Source: Francisellaceae bacterium UBA6186
GTDB lineage: Bacteria; Pseudomonadota; Gammaproteobacteria; UBA6186; Azoamicaceae
NCBI GenBank assembly: GCA_002422785.1
Contig: DITK01000014.1
Location: 1-55,392 of the forward strand
Direction of reading: 5' to 3'
DNA length: 55,392 nt
The notes under the pieces were generated by a model. It did not search any database. It was not told the origin of the DNA and worked only from the letters and a program-made list of their open reading frames with translations. The position numbers were made by a program, and so were the translations under genes. Below, piece after piece: positions 17,157 to 26,088 of this stretch (the first letter of the stretch is position 1; each line of letters opens with the position of its first letter).

Positions 17157-18488
17157 TTACTTAGGCGGATTGCCTACCAGGACCATAGTTAAGTCATTAG
17201 AATTAAAATATTTATTGGCTACAGTATTAACTTCTTCTATAGTTGTTGCATTTATTCTTTGATTAAAATCATTTAAATCTTGGATAGTACCGCCAAGCAG
17301 ATTAGATATTAATAATCTTTCGCTAGTTTGCTCAGTAGTTATAAAATGTAAGGCAAATTCGCCAATTAATCCTGATTTTGCATTACTTAATTCTTGCTGA
17401 GTTATGCCTTTGGTTTGTAATTTTCCTAATTCAGTTTTAACTAAATTAATAACTTCAGGAGAATCTTTGTTGTCGCATTTAAAATATCCAATTAAAATGT
17501 CAGAAAGTTCGCCATTAAACACATAACTACCTATCTCGTACGCCAGGCCACGTTTTTCCCTTATTTCCAACCACAATCTACTAGTAAATGGAGTTCCTCC
17601 AAAAATACGATTTAAAATTAGCATAGGATAAAATTCTTTTGAATTAAATTTGGGAGCATTAATAGCAAACACCACACCACTTTGTGCACTATTTTTAATT
17701 ATAACTTGCACAGAACCATCTAATTTTGGTTTTGTTGGCAGAGTTGGTTTTAAAGTGGCTTGGTTTGGTAATTTATCAAAAGATTGTTCGATATACTTAA
17801 TGGCTGTTTTTTGGTCGATATTACCCACAATTGATACTATAAGATTGTTTTTAGCTAAATTATTTTTTATAGTATTTTTAATATCCTGTAATCCTAAAGT
17901 TTGGATGCTATTTGCTAGCCCGCTTGGCGGTAAACCATACGCATGATTAATAAAAATATTGCTTTCTAATGCATGTTTAGCAAAAGAAATTTCTGATGTA
18001 GTTTCTAGTTGTATATCGCTAGTAAAAGTTTTTAATTTGTTTAATTCACTATCTTGTAGATCAGAATTTACTATCAAGCCAGACACGATATTCATAATTT
18101 TAAGTAAATTTTCTTCTGGGCACTTAAATTGAATTAATAAATTATCTTTCTTCATTTCAATATTTATACCATCGATAACCCCTAATTCTTTCACTATTCT
18201 AGATCTTTTATTTCTATCCATGTTGTCTGATGGGCTTCTGTATAAAAGTTGCATAGCAGTGTAAGATAGCCCTTCTTTACCTTTAGGATCGGTTTTGCTG
18301 CCAGCCCCTTTAAAAGCCATATTAACAGACACTAAATCGGTAGTATGATCCTGTAGTAAAATAACAGTGATATGTTTGGCAGCAGTAAATAATGTTGCCT
18401 GAATAATGGCGTTAGCGTTTTTAATAATAAAAAGATTTAATATAAATAAAATACTTATTATTTTTAATATATTGATTTTTTTTAACAT
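17157..18488 (-). CDS. M16 family peptidase-like protein, non-catalytic partner
   Basis: This 443-residue M16B-type protein has an N-terminal signal sequence (about residues 8-28, hydrophobic, ending near 'NANA'). Where active members carry the inverted zinc motif HxxEH, the sequence reads 'GLSYTAMQLLY', so the catalytic ligands are gone. The rest of the fold is well kept, with 'GNIDQKTAIKYIEQSF' and the 'RLWLEIREKRGLAYEIGSY' strand-helix region. It lies 19 bp downstream of the active M16 gene on the same strand. Such active/inactive pairs form periplasmic heterodimers in M16B families. The substrate is unknown. Confidence 0.9.
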   Translation of the reverse strand: MLKKINILKIISILFILNLFIIKNANAIIQATLFTAAKHITVILLQDHTTDLVSVNMAFKGAGSKTDPKGKEGLSYTAMQLLYRSPSDNMDRNKRSRIVKELGVIDGINIEMKKDNLLIQFKCPEENLLKIMNIVSGLIVNSDLQDSELNKLKTFTSDIQLETTSEISFAKHALESNIFINHAYGLPPSGLANSIQTLGLQDIKNTIKNNLAKNNLIVSIVGNIDQKTAIKYIEQSFDKLPNQATLKPTLPTKPKLDGSVQVIIKNSAQSGVVFAINAPKFNSKEFYPMLILNRIFGGTPFTSRLWLEIREKRGLAYEIGSYVFNGELSDILIGYFKCDNKDSPEVINLVKTELGKLQTKGITQQELSNAKSGLIGEFALHFITTEQTSERLLISNLLGGTIQDLNDFNQRINATTIEEVNTVANKYFNSNDLTMVLVGNPPK

Positions 18489-18507
18489 ACATAAATCTCT
18501 AAGTTAA

Positions 18508-19863
18508 TTAATTTTCTATAATTGGATAAGCGTAAGAAACAACTTTTGCTGGTTTAGAAAAAACTAATTTTGCTGCATCATTTACTTGCTGTACAGAAAC
18601 ACTTTGTAAAATTGTTAATATGTTTTTTATTTCATTTATTGTATAACCATGAGCTAAATTTTCTCCAACCAACTGAGCTATGCTTATAATTGAATCATGA
18701 TTAAAGCGAAAATAGTTAATATACTGTTGTTTAGCAGTTTCGAATTCAGCATTGTTGATACCATTAGTTAATAGATTGTTTATTTCTGAATTTACTAAGT
18801 ATTCTGTTTTTGCAGTATCTATAACATTGACAGGGGAGACAACAATAGAAAAACTATATGGGTCGATCATACCGCCAGAATAAGTTGCAGATGCCGAAAA
18901 TGCTATTTTTTGATTATCTACCAATACTTTTCTTAATCTACCTAAAGATTCTTCTCCCAAAATAAACTGTAGCAAATCTAATGCTGCTTCAGTTTGTACT
19001 CCAGCAGTATTATGGTTAGGAGCCGTATAAATTGATTCCCAAAATGGTTGTTGCAATTTGGTATCTCTTAATTCTACTTTGGTAGTACAATTATTATGAT
19101 TAGGTTCTATTTCTCTTAAAGCCGACCTGTCTGGTAAATTTTTATGAGCAATAGTGCCATAATATTTGTTTATAAGGGGCATAATCGTATCTTTCGAGAT
19201 ATCTCCAGCAATAACTAAAATAGCATTATTAGGGTTATACCAAGTTTGATAAAATAGTTTAGCATCTTGATAAGTATAGTTTTCCATATGATTTCTAAAA
19301 CCTATTACCGGCCTGCCATAGGGATGTTGCCAAAAAAAAGCAGCATTAGCAGCTTCAGACAGCAATCTAGTTGGTTTAGATTCTATTTCTTGACGACGTT
19401 CTTGTAGAATAACTTGTAATTCTTTTGCGAAATCATCATGGTTAAAAGCCAAATTAGTCATACGATCAGATTCTAGTTCCATTATTTTTGCTAAATATTC
19501 TTTGGCAATTGTTGTTGAATACGCAGTCCGATCCCAGGAAGTATTTGCATCTTGAGAACCTCCTAGATTATTAATAATCAATTTAAATGTATCTGATGGA
19601 TACTTTACTGTTCCTTTGAACATTAAGTGCTCTACAAAATGGGCTAAGCCAGTTTTGTGGTGGGGTGAATCTGCGGATCCAGCTTTATACCATAATCCAT
19701 GATATACAACTGGAGCTCTATTGTTAGGAATTAAAACGACTTCCATGCCATTAGATAGTTTTAAAGCTTCTATCGGAAATTGTTTAGCCGATACACCGAT
19801 AGTCGTTATAAATAAAACAATATAAAATAACTGATAAATATATGGTAAAAAAAATTTGTACAA
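18508..19863 (-). CDS. M16 family zinc metallopeptidase, catalytic subunit
   Basis: This 451-residue secreted M16B peptidase has a hydrophobic signal sequence (about residues 5-26, 'LPYIYQLFYIVLFITTIGVS'). The zinc motif HFVEH (75-79) is complete, and a third glutamate ligand is expected in 'MELESDRMTNLAF'. The substrate-binding C-terminal segment 'LRKVLVDNQKIAFSASATYS' is present. It is the first gene of the pair with the inactive M16 homologue. The likely site of action is the periplasm, on peptides or misfolded proteins. Confidence 0.93.
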   Translation of the reverse strand: MYKFFLPYIYQLFYIVLFITTIGVSAKQFPIEALKLSNGMEVVLIPNNRAPVVYHGLWYKAGSADSPHHKTGLAHFVEHLMFKGTVKYPSDTFKLIINNLGGSQDANTSWDRTAYSTTIAKEYLAKIMELESDRMTNLAFNHDDFAKELQVILQERRQEIESKPTRLLSEAANAAFFWQHPYGRPVIGFRNHMENYTYQDAKLFYQTWYNPNNAILVIAGDISKDTIMPLINKYYGTIAHKNLPDRSALREIEPNHNNCTTKVELRDTKLQQPFWESIYTAPNHNTAGVQTEAALDLLQFILGEESLGRLRKVLVDNQKIAFSASATYSGGMIDPYSFSIVVSPVNVIDTAKTEYLVNSEINNLLTNGINNAEFETAKQQYINYFRFNHDSIISIAQLVGENLAHGYTINEIKNILTILQSVSVQQVNDAAKLVFSKPAKVVSYAYPIIEN

Positions 19864-19960
19864 CTTTATGTCTCTCTGTAAGCTATATTTTAAGTAATTA
19901 ATTTTGATTATATATTAAAAGTTAATCACAAGTACATTAAATCTTTGTGATTATAAAAAT

Positions 19961-20845
19961 TTAATGAAAAAATAATTCCGGATTAACCCTAGCATCATTC
20001 AAACTAATAGCCCAATGTAAATGAGCACCAGTAGCTCTGCCTGTTGCTCCAACTGTTCCTAGTATAGTTTGGGTATCTATAAGATCTCCTTCGTTAACTG
20101 CAATAGTTGCTAAATGGCAATAACTAGTAATTAATCCTTGACCATGATCAATAAATACCACATTACCTGGGTAAAAAAAATTTCCCGTTAATATGACCTG
20201 TCCCATCGCAGATGCATAAACTTTAGTACCAAGCGGTGCTGCAATATCTAAACCAGAGTGAAAGCCTTTATTTTGACCGTTCAAAATACGTTTTAAGCCA
20301 AAAGGACTAGATTTACGTCCAATTGTTGGTTGTTTTAGTGTTAAGTTAGGTATAGATTTGGTCCAGGAATTATATGCATTTTTTATTAATTCACTTTCTT
20401 TATTAATTCTAAGTTGATCAGCCGCTGATGGAGTTACAAATTTAGCAGACAATTTAAGTTTTTCAGCAGGATATTTTTTGCTAGATACCAAAAAACTTCT
20501 TTCAATATTAGTGGTAAAATGATTGTGATCTTTTTGATCTAAAAAAACTGAAACTTTGTGTAATCCAGGATTAGTACTCATTGGAATGCCAACTATCGCT
20601 AGCCAATTAGGATGATTATGAGCTTGCTCGTAGCCAATATCGTGATGCTTAATAACTAAAACTCGTTTATCATTAAAAAAAACTACCGGTAAGTTAATAC
20701 TTTCTACATCTAAAGATATAATAGCTATGCCACCTGGTATTGGGTAATGTTTTGGTAAATTTAGGCTGCAGCAAATATTAGCAAAAAATATATTGAATAA
20801 TAAAATAATTGCGGTAGTAATAAAGCGATAATTAAATTTACTCAT
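19961..20845 (-). CDS. M23 family metallopeptidase (LytM-like)
   Basis: This 294-residue envelope peptidase-like protein has an N-terminal signal (about residues 7-27, 'FITTAIILLFNIFFANICCS'). The C-terminal M23 domain keeps its zinc ligands in 'HSGLDIAAPLGTKVYA' (H and D) and 'GAHLHW' (HxH), with the typical 'VVFIDHGQGLITSYCHL' strand. The N-terminal part is a beta-rich domain without known catalysis. M23 enzymes cleave peptide cross-bridges in peptidoglycan. All ligands are present, so it is probably active. Confidence 0.93.
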   Translation of the reverse strand: MSKFNYRFITTAIILLFNIFFANICCSLNLPKHYPIPGGIAIISLDVESINLPVVFFNDKRVLVIKHHDIGYEQAHNHPNWLAIVGIPMSTNPGLHKVSVFLDQKDHNHFTTNIERSFLVSSKKYPAEKLKLSAKFVTPSAADQLRINKESELIKNAYNSWTKSIPNLTLKQPTIGRKSSPFGLKRILNGQNKGFHSGLDIAAPLGTKVYASAMGQVILTGNFFYPGNVVFIDHGQGLITSYCHLATIAVNEGDLIDTQTILGTVGATGRATGAHLHWAISLNDARVNPELFFH

Positions 20846-20969
20846 GGATTTATTACCGTAATTGTGTTGTTGAGGCCATTACCAAGTGTATTATTTATAG
20901 GATGATTATAGCTGATTTAAAAAATATTTATTAATTAATTTGGTATTATTTTAGGCTAAGTTAAATATT

Positions 20970-21422
20970 ATGAACCAAGATGAAATTTTTATGTTAAAAG
21001 CACTAGAGCAAGCTAAATTAGCTTGGGAGAAAAACAATGAAGTACCGATTGGAGCAGTTATAGTACGGCAAAATCAGATTATTGCTGTTGGGTCTAACTT
21101 ATCAATAACTAACTTAGATCCAACAGCTCATGCAGAAATTATAGCTATTAGAGAAGCTGCTAAATTATTGCATAATTACCGACTAGTAGATGTTGATTTA
21201 TATGTAACTTTGGAGCCATGTGCTATGTGTTTTGGCGCTATTATTCAAGCTAGAATTAAAAGATTAGTCTTTGGGGCTATGGATCCTAAATTTGGTGTAA
21301 TAGGGAGTGTTGTTAATTTAGGTGACTACAAATGGACGCATAAGTTTAGTTACCAAGGTGGGGTTTTAAAAAAAGATTGTGCATTAATACTAAAAGAATT
21401 TTTTAAAAATAAACGCAATTAA
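20970..21422 (+). CDS. tadA: tRNA-specific adenosine deaminase TadA
   Basis: TadA converts adenosine 34 to inosine in tRNA-Arg(ACG). The deaminase motifs are complete: 'HAEIIAIREAA' supplies the zinc histidine and the catalytic glutamate, and 'PCAMCFGAI' supplies the two zinc cysteines. At 150 residues it has standard length. The N-terminal 'MLKALEQAKLAWEKNNEVPI' is typical. It starts about 120 bp from the divergent M23 gene. Confidence 0.96.
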   Translation: MNQDEIFMLKALEQAKLAWEKNNEVPIGAVIVRQNQIIAVGSNLSITNLDPTAHAEIIAIREAAKLLHNYRLVDVDLYVTLEPCAMCFGAIIQARIKRLVFGAMDPKFGVIGSVVNLGDYKWTHKFSYQGGVLKKDCALILKEFFKNKRN

Positions 21423-21424
21423 AT

Positions 21425-21459
21425 TTATTCACAATATTTTTGCATATCTATGTGGATAA
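21425..21459. other. Pair of inverted DnaA-box sequences
   Basis: TTATTCACA lies at 21425-21433 and TGTGGATAA, the reverse complement of TTATCCACA, at 21451-21459. Both match the TTATNCACA consensus exactly and face each other across 17 bp. Near-matches follow at about 21773-21794 (ttgtacaca, tgtgaatat). In AT-rich DNA single matches occur by chance, so function is uncertain. Confidence 0.35.
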
Positions 21460-21526
21460 GGTGGTAGTAATTTGTTGTAGACCATATCCGCTCTAGCTTT
21501 TTTGAGATTGTTCAAAAAATTACCAT

Positions 21527-21556
21527 TTGTTAAGATAGAGTCTTTTATGGTATATT
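21527..21556 (+). promoter_or_regulatory. Candidate sigma-70 promoter for tRNA-Val
   Basis: TTGTTA (21527-21532) and TATATT (21551-21556) are separated by 18 bp and lie about 20 bp upstream of the tRNA 5' end. The hexamers match the -35 and -10 consensus at 4 and 5 of 6 bases. Confidence 0.4.
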
Positions 21557-21576
21557 TTTTATCTTACCTATAGCAT

Positions 21577-21649
21577 AGGCGCGTAGCTCAGTGGTTAGAG
21601 CATCACCTTGACATGGTGGTGGTCGGTGGTTCGATTCCACTCGTGCCTA
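21577..21649 (+). tRNA. tRNA-Val (anticodon GAC)
   Basis: The 73-nt cloverleaf folds fully. The acceptor AGGCGCG pairs with CGTGCCT (one G-U). The D arm is GCTCAGTGGTTAGAGC. The anticodon stem is CACC/GGTG with loop TTGACAT, giving anticodon GAC. The T arm is GGTGGTTCGATTCCACT (one G-U). CCA is not encoded and must be added after transcription. It stands alone between tadA and the TPR gene. Confidence 0.96.
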
Positions 21650-21764
21650 TATAATTTCGCCGCAAAAGATTCTTTAAACTAAAATGACAAATTTATATGG
21701 TGTGTTATCAACAATGCATATACCCAGCCTTGTTTTTCTTACCTAAATAGCATAAGTTTACTAT

Positions 21765-22640
21765 ATGAATAATTTGTACACAAAGTGTGAATATGCTAAT
21801 TATTTAATATATTTAGTAAAATTTATAAATCATAATTTAGTTAGATTTATATTTGCTATCGTAATTGCATTATCCAACGATTGCCCATTGGCAGAAACTG
21901 TTGATACGCTAAGTAATTCATCAAATATAGAAAATACTGAAATACCAAATAATAAATTTATAACAAGCCTTGATACATCGAGAAATTATTTTAATAAGGC
22001 ATTATTGTTAGTTAAAGCTGGTAATCACCAGGCTGCGATATCGTTATTAGATCTTGCTATACGTCTAGACCCAAAATATGTAGATGCTTATGTTGCGAGG
22101 GCTAGCATAGAGGAAAAAAATGGTAACCTAAAGTCTGCACTACTTGATTATAGTTATGCCTTAAATATTAAGCAGTCGGATAAAATTTATTATCAACGTG
22201 GAACTATAGAATTTGCTTTAAAGGCATTTCCTGAAGCCATTAGAGATTTTACCGCTGCTATAGAGCTAAACCCACTGTTTGCCAGAGCATATAACCAGAG
22301 AGGATTAGTCTTTTTTGCTAATAATATGTTGTCGGAAGCTAAAAATGATTTTATAAGAGCATATGAATTAAACGATAAAATTTTATCAGCCTTAGAAAAA
22401 ATTGGGGAAATAAATATTTCTCAGGGAAATTTGGAACAAGCATTGGAAAATTTTAATAAAATAATAGCCATTAAGCCTGATGATGCAAGAGCTTATTTTA
22501 ATAGGGCCAAAGTATTTGAATTTTTACAAATGCACGATAAATCTTTAAAAGACTACAATATGGCCATAGAACTAAATAAACATTTAGAAGACAATGATCC
22601 TGCCAATAATGATCAACAAGTAAATTCGCATTCTATTTAA
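21765..22640 (+). CDS. Tetratricopeptide repeat protein, probably exported
   Basis: The 291-residue protein has a hydrophobic stretch near residues 27-40 ('RFIFAIVIALSNDCPLAET'), which could act as a signal peptide or anchor. Residues ~70-280 hold about six TPR units, recognisable by 'AISLLDLAIRLDPKYVDAYV', 'AIRDFTAAIELNPLFARAYN' and 'ALENFNKIIAIKPDDARAYF'. TPR arrays bind other proteins. No catalytic motif is seen and no partner is suggested by the neighbours, so the role is unknown. Confidence 0.85.
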   Translation: MNNLYTKCEYANYLIYLVKFINHNLVRFIFAIVIALSNDCPLAETVDTLSNSSNIENTEIPNNKFITSLDTSRNYFNKALLLVKAGNHQAAISLLDLAIRLDPKYVDAYVARASIEEKNGNLKSALLDYSYALNIKQSDKIYYQRGTIEFALKAFPEAIRDFTAAIELNPLFARAYNQRGLVFFANNMLSEAKNDFIRAYELNDKILSALEKIGEINISQGNLEQALENFNKIIAIKPDDARAYFNRAKVFEFLQMHDKSLKDYNMAIELNKHLEDNDPANNDQQVNSHSI

Positions 22641-22747
22641 TAATTTAAAAAATATTTTAAATAACTATAACGTACCATAGTATGGTAGCTTATCAACAAT
22701 ATAACCCACATTTCTAGACCTTAATAATTAAATTTTGTAATTACATC

Positions 22748-22776
22748 AAAACAAGTTATCTTATTATCTTGTTTTT
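22748..22776 (+). terminator. Weak candidate terminator after the TPR gene
   Basis: Perfect 8-bp arms AAAACAAG (22748-22755) and CTTGTTTT (22768-22775) with a 12-nt loop are followed by a short T run. The stem is AT-rich and therefore weak. The rest of the 275-bp gap 22641-22915 shows no gene. Confidence 0.3.
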
Positions 22777-22915
22777 ATAGTAAGGATTTGTTTTATGTTA
22801 ATTGATTTCTTCTATAGCTTTTTGTACATCCATAAATTATCCATCATATAAATACAAAACTTAAATTTATTATCCAGAAAATTAAGTAAATATGCAAACG
22901 AAAACTTTTTGTGAT

Positions 22916-23401
22916 TTACTTTGAATGAGACTGTATCCATTTTTTAAACTGACCATCAAATTCTTCTCCTTCACCCCAAAGACCCTGGGTCTTAACACCT
23001 GTAAATTCATCCCAAGCTTTACAATACTCTATAGATTTTTTGCCAATCAGATAAGGAATTAATTTTCCTGAAGCTAATGTTCCTGCAGAAGTATAGTTAA
23101 TTAAATTTTCTAAAAAACAAGTTGCAGCTGCAGCTTTAACACTAAATTCTCCTTCATTTAAAAAAAATTCGACTAAAGAGAAAATTTCCTCTAATTCTTT
23201 TACTTTTTCTGAAGTAATATGTGGTATATTTAAAATATCTTCTACATATCTGCCAACAGTTGTCATTAGACCGCTCAACCTTAATGATTCTTCATTGTCT
23301 TTATAATCCATCCATAAGTAATATCCTTCCCAATGTTCTGATTTTTGTAAATCTGGGAATCTATCTATTATAGTTTTGGTGGCTTCGTTTGTGAGTACCA
23401 T
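22916..23401 (-). CDS. Immunity-like protein overlapping the toxin gene
   Basis: This is a 161-residue soluble, acidic, mostly helical protein without signal peptide or membrane segment. I do not recognise the family with certainty. Visible features are 'DRFPDLQKSEHWEGYYLWMD' at the start, a predicted helical core and a conserved-looking Trp-rich end ('LWGEGEEFDGQFKKWIQSH'). Its ATG lies inside the 3' end of the toxin-like gene, overlapping by 34 bp, with AGGA 9 bases upstream. Size, acidity, position and overlap are what is expected of the immunity protein of a polymorphic toxin, and that function is inferred from context. Confidence 0.7.
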   Translation of the reverse strand: MVLTNEATKTIIDRFPDLQKSEHWEGYYLWMDYKDNEESLRLSGLMTTVGRYVEDILNIPHITSEKVKELEEIFSLVEFFLNEGEFSVKAAAATCFLENLINYTSAGTLASGKLIPYLIGKKSIEYCKAWDEFTGVKTQGLWGEGEEFDGQFKKWIQSHSK

Positions 23402-26061
23402 GGTTTTTTTCCTAGTGCATCTTTTAAATCTGTTATAATATTCTCAATTCCTGCGCAATCAGATGAACTAGCAGTTGGATTGTTTTTAAGCCAATCACTT
23501 AGAAATTTAATAGTATTTTTAGATTTTTCAACATGCCACTTGCCACCTACTTTTTGATTATTTGCAATTTCTAACCTAACTCCATCAGCTGTACTACCGC
23601 TTCCAATTTTAGCATCCGGTCTATATAGTTCTTCAATTATCTTTATTAATTTTGGATCTTGACTCTGTATTGCTGGTTTTTCCATATTTTGTCTATATAA
23701 ACTTTTTGCAGCTTCATGTTGAATACGATCGCTAGGTAACCTATTTCTAAAACCTTGAGTTGTTCTATAAGCTTGATATGCAAACTGTACTTTGCTATAT
23801 CCTTCAGCAATCTTTGGAACAACAGAAACACCACTTATAGCTATCGATGAATTTAAACATACTTGACCAAGATCATCCATAGAGCCAGGCAAAAACCAAC
23901 TAGCTCCTAATCTATTATGAACATTATTTTTAAACCCTAATATAGGATCATTCCATGCCCTATAACTGCTATTTATTGCATCAGCAAATGCAGCACCTAT
24001 TGGAAATCTACGTCTCATCTCTAATTGAGCATTAGCATCACCATCCAATGCTGATTTGAAAATATTAAATATTCCTTCTGGCCGAGTTAAGGCCGAACTT
24101 GCAAAAGAATCGTTACTTGATTGTGGCACTCCATCTGCGTATGCCATAGGCCCAAATAATAAATCTGTCGGAAAACTTAAAATTGAACTTAATAAAGATG
24201 GGTTGGACTTTAATTGTTGCTGTTGTTTAGGGCTAATTGCTAAATCATTCTCCGAAATAGATTTAATAGATAAAATTTGAACTTGATCTAATGATGAAGG
24301 ATCTGACAATGCTGGAAACAGTTTAGATGTATATTTACTTACTCTAGGTTTTGAAGAAGATAGTAATTCCTGCTCAGCTTGCGCCTTACCTGTAGCTGTT
24401 CTTTTGGTATCTTTGCCGTGTTCAGATCTTTCCTGCAGAAATTGTGGTACTAAAACTAATTTTTGGCTCAATAATGCTCTATCGGCCTCTATTTTAGATT
24501 TAAATTCTTCTCCTATGGTTTTTCCTATATGACCAGCTGCACTTTCTATCGCTCCAGTCGCTAAATTAGGAACTAACTCACCACCATGAATAGCTGTTGC
24601 TGTAGTATCTTTAATGGCTCTTTCGGTTAAATCTTTAGTTAAACCTTCCATGTGTATACCGCTAGCTCCAGCTAAACCAGCACCCAACATAGCTGCAGGA
24701 TCCAGTTTGCCTTTACCATACACAATTGTGCTTACTCCGCTGCTTACCGCTACATTGATAATACCGAGCTTAGCTCCTTCAATGCTTTTTGCAGACCCAG
24801 CAAGTTCGCTGGAAACTGGAACTTGAGACATCACCCCAGCTGTTACCCCACTAATTGCTGCCGATTTAAGAATATCATCAAAATTACCTCCAGTTATCGC
24901 AGTTTGGGTTGCACCACCAATTGCAGCTGAAGCCACTGTTGTAGCCATGCCAGCTGATACACCTAATACACCACAAGCTGCAGGTCCCACAAAACACCCA
25001 GCTGCAATAGCTCCTGCTTGCTTTAGCGTATTTTGAAACCCTCTGCTACGAGCACCTATTTTAGCTTGGGCTATTGCAGAATTAATGTTTCTTATTTCTT
25101 GTTGTAATAAAACAGCTCCCTGCACATTAACTCTTGCAATCTCAGCTTCCCCCCATTCTTCTATCTGCTTAAGTTGTTCTTTTAATTCTGCAATATAAGA
25201 TTGAATAGCCTGATTAGATTGCTCTCTATCTTTTGTTACTGCTTTCTTATCAAATAAGGTCATATTTTTATTTATACTGGCGGTTACAAAATCAATAGCT
25301 TGTGTCAAATGAATTAGTTCACAAAACTTACCTTTTTCATAAGAAGATTCAGAAATCACCGAGTATGTGGCTATAATCGCTATTTTGTCTTGCATGTCAA
25401 TCCATGTCATACGAGGCATTAAACCGCTAATAAGACTATTTATTCTAATTGCAAATTGACTATCTTTGAACCTAACATCTAAAGATAAATCATTGTATAC
25501 TTTATGTACTTCTGTACCTTTTGGGACAAATGAAGTTACAAGTATAGAAAATGAATAATATAACTTTAAAAATTCATAATCTACCGCTAAAAAAGGCATT
25601 CCTTGTTGTAAAAAGTTTTTAGTGTCAGTAAAAAATGTTAATGCTTGTTGCTTAGTAAGATCTTCTGTAGCATAAGATAAATAATAAGCCAGAGATACAT
25701 AAGCAAATTTACATTTTAAATTCTCACTAATATGACCAAGCTCTAACGCTTTAGATAATTCATCAAAGCAATTTGAATTAATAACAGAGTTTGTATTATA
25801 TAAATCTAATTCAGCACCTATCCGCAACAATCTTAGTTTTTGTGCCTCTAGCGCAAGATTGCCTGGTAGTTTTTTTATCGACTCAATACATTCTTGCTGT
25901 TGTTCGGAAAAAATTATTTTTCTAAATTCTTCTTTAATTAGATTATGCTCTAATTGATTTTCATCTTCTTGTTGATAATCAATCTGCAGCATATATCTTT
26001 GGGGCACATGCTGCAAAAAGTTCTCAATTTGTTTGTCAACTTCTTCAATGGTTAAAACCAT
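23368..26061 (-). CDS. Polymorphic-toxin-like protein with C-terminal toxin domain
   Basis: The 897-residue protein has no signal peptide. Residues 1-345 are mainly helical and unfamiliar. Residues ~350-520 form a Gly/Ala-rich, weakly hydrophobic region ('AAGCFVGPAACGVLGVSAGM', 'AAISGVTAGVMSQVP') like the pretoxin (DUF637-type) part of CdiA/haemagglutinin-like proteins. After a variable linker, residues ~802-897 form a compact C-terminal domain with 'LYRPDAKIGSGSTADGVRLE', 'VGGKWHVEKS' and 'LSDWLKNNPTASSSD'. I recall this pattern at the C-termini of Rhs- and CdiA-type proteins, where toxins sit. The activity is not known to me. The gene has a clear ribosome binding site (gggag) and is followed by an overlapping immunity-like gene. 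Delivery route is unknown. Confidence 0.75.
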   Translation of the reverse strand: MVLTIEEVDKQIENFLQHVPQRYMLQIDYQQEDENQLEHNLIKEEFRKIIFSEQQQECIESIKKLPGNLALEAQKLRLLRIGAELDLYNTNSVINSNCFDELSKALELGHISENLKCKFAYVSLAYYLSYATEDLTKQQALTFFTDTKNFLQQGMPFLAVDYEFLKLYYSFSILVTSFVPKGTEVHKVYNDLSLDVRFKDSQFAIRINSLISGLMPRMTWIDMQDKIAIIATYSVISESSYEKGKFCELIHLTQAIDFVTASINKNMTLFDKKAVTKDREQSNQAIQSYIAELKEQLKQIEEWGEAEIARVNVQGAVLLQQEIRNINSAIAQAKIGARSRGFQNTLKQAGAIAAGCFVGPAACGVLGVSAGMATTVASAAIGGATQTAITGGNFDDILKSAAISGVTAGVMSQVPVSSELAGSAKSIEGAKLGIINVAVSSGVSTIVYGKGKLDPAAMLGAGLAGASGIHMEGLTKDLTERAIKDTTATAIHGGELVPNLATGAIESAAGHIGKTIGEEFKSKIEADRALLSQKLVLVPQFLQERSEHGKDTKRTATGKAQAEQELLSSSKPRVSKYTSKLFPALSDPSSLDQVQILSIKSISENDLAISPKQQQQLKSNPSLLSSILSFPTDLLFGPMAYADGVPQSSNDSFASSALTRPEGIFNIFKSALDGDANAQLEMRRRFPIGAAFADAINSSYRAWNDPILGFKNNVHNRLGASWFLPGSMDDLGQVCLNSSIAISGVSVVPKIAEGYSKVQFAYQAYRTTQGFRNRLPSDRIQHEAAKSLYRQNMEKPAIQSQDPKLIKIIEELYRPDAKIGSGSTADGVRLEIANNQKVGGKWHVEKSKNTIKFLSDWLKNNPTASSSDCAGIENIITDLKDALGKKPWYSQTKPPKL

Positions 26062-26088
26062 AAATCATCTCCCAAAATAAATTCTTTT

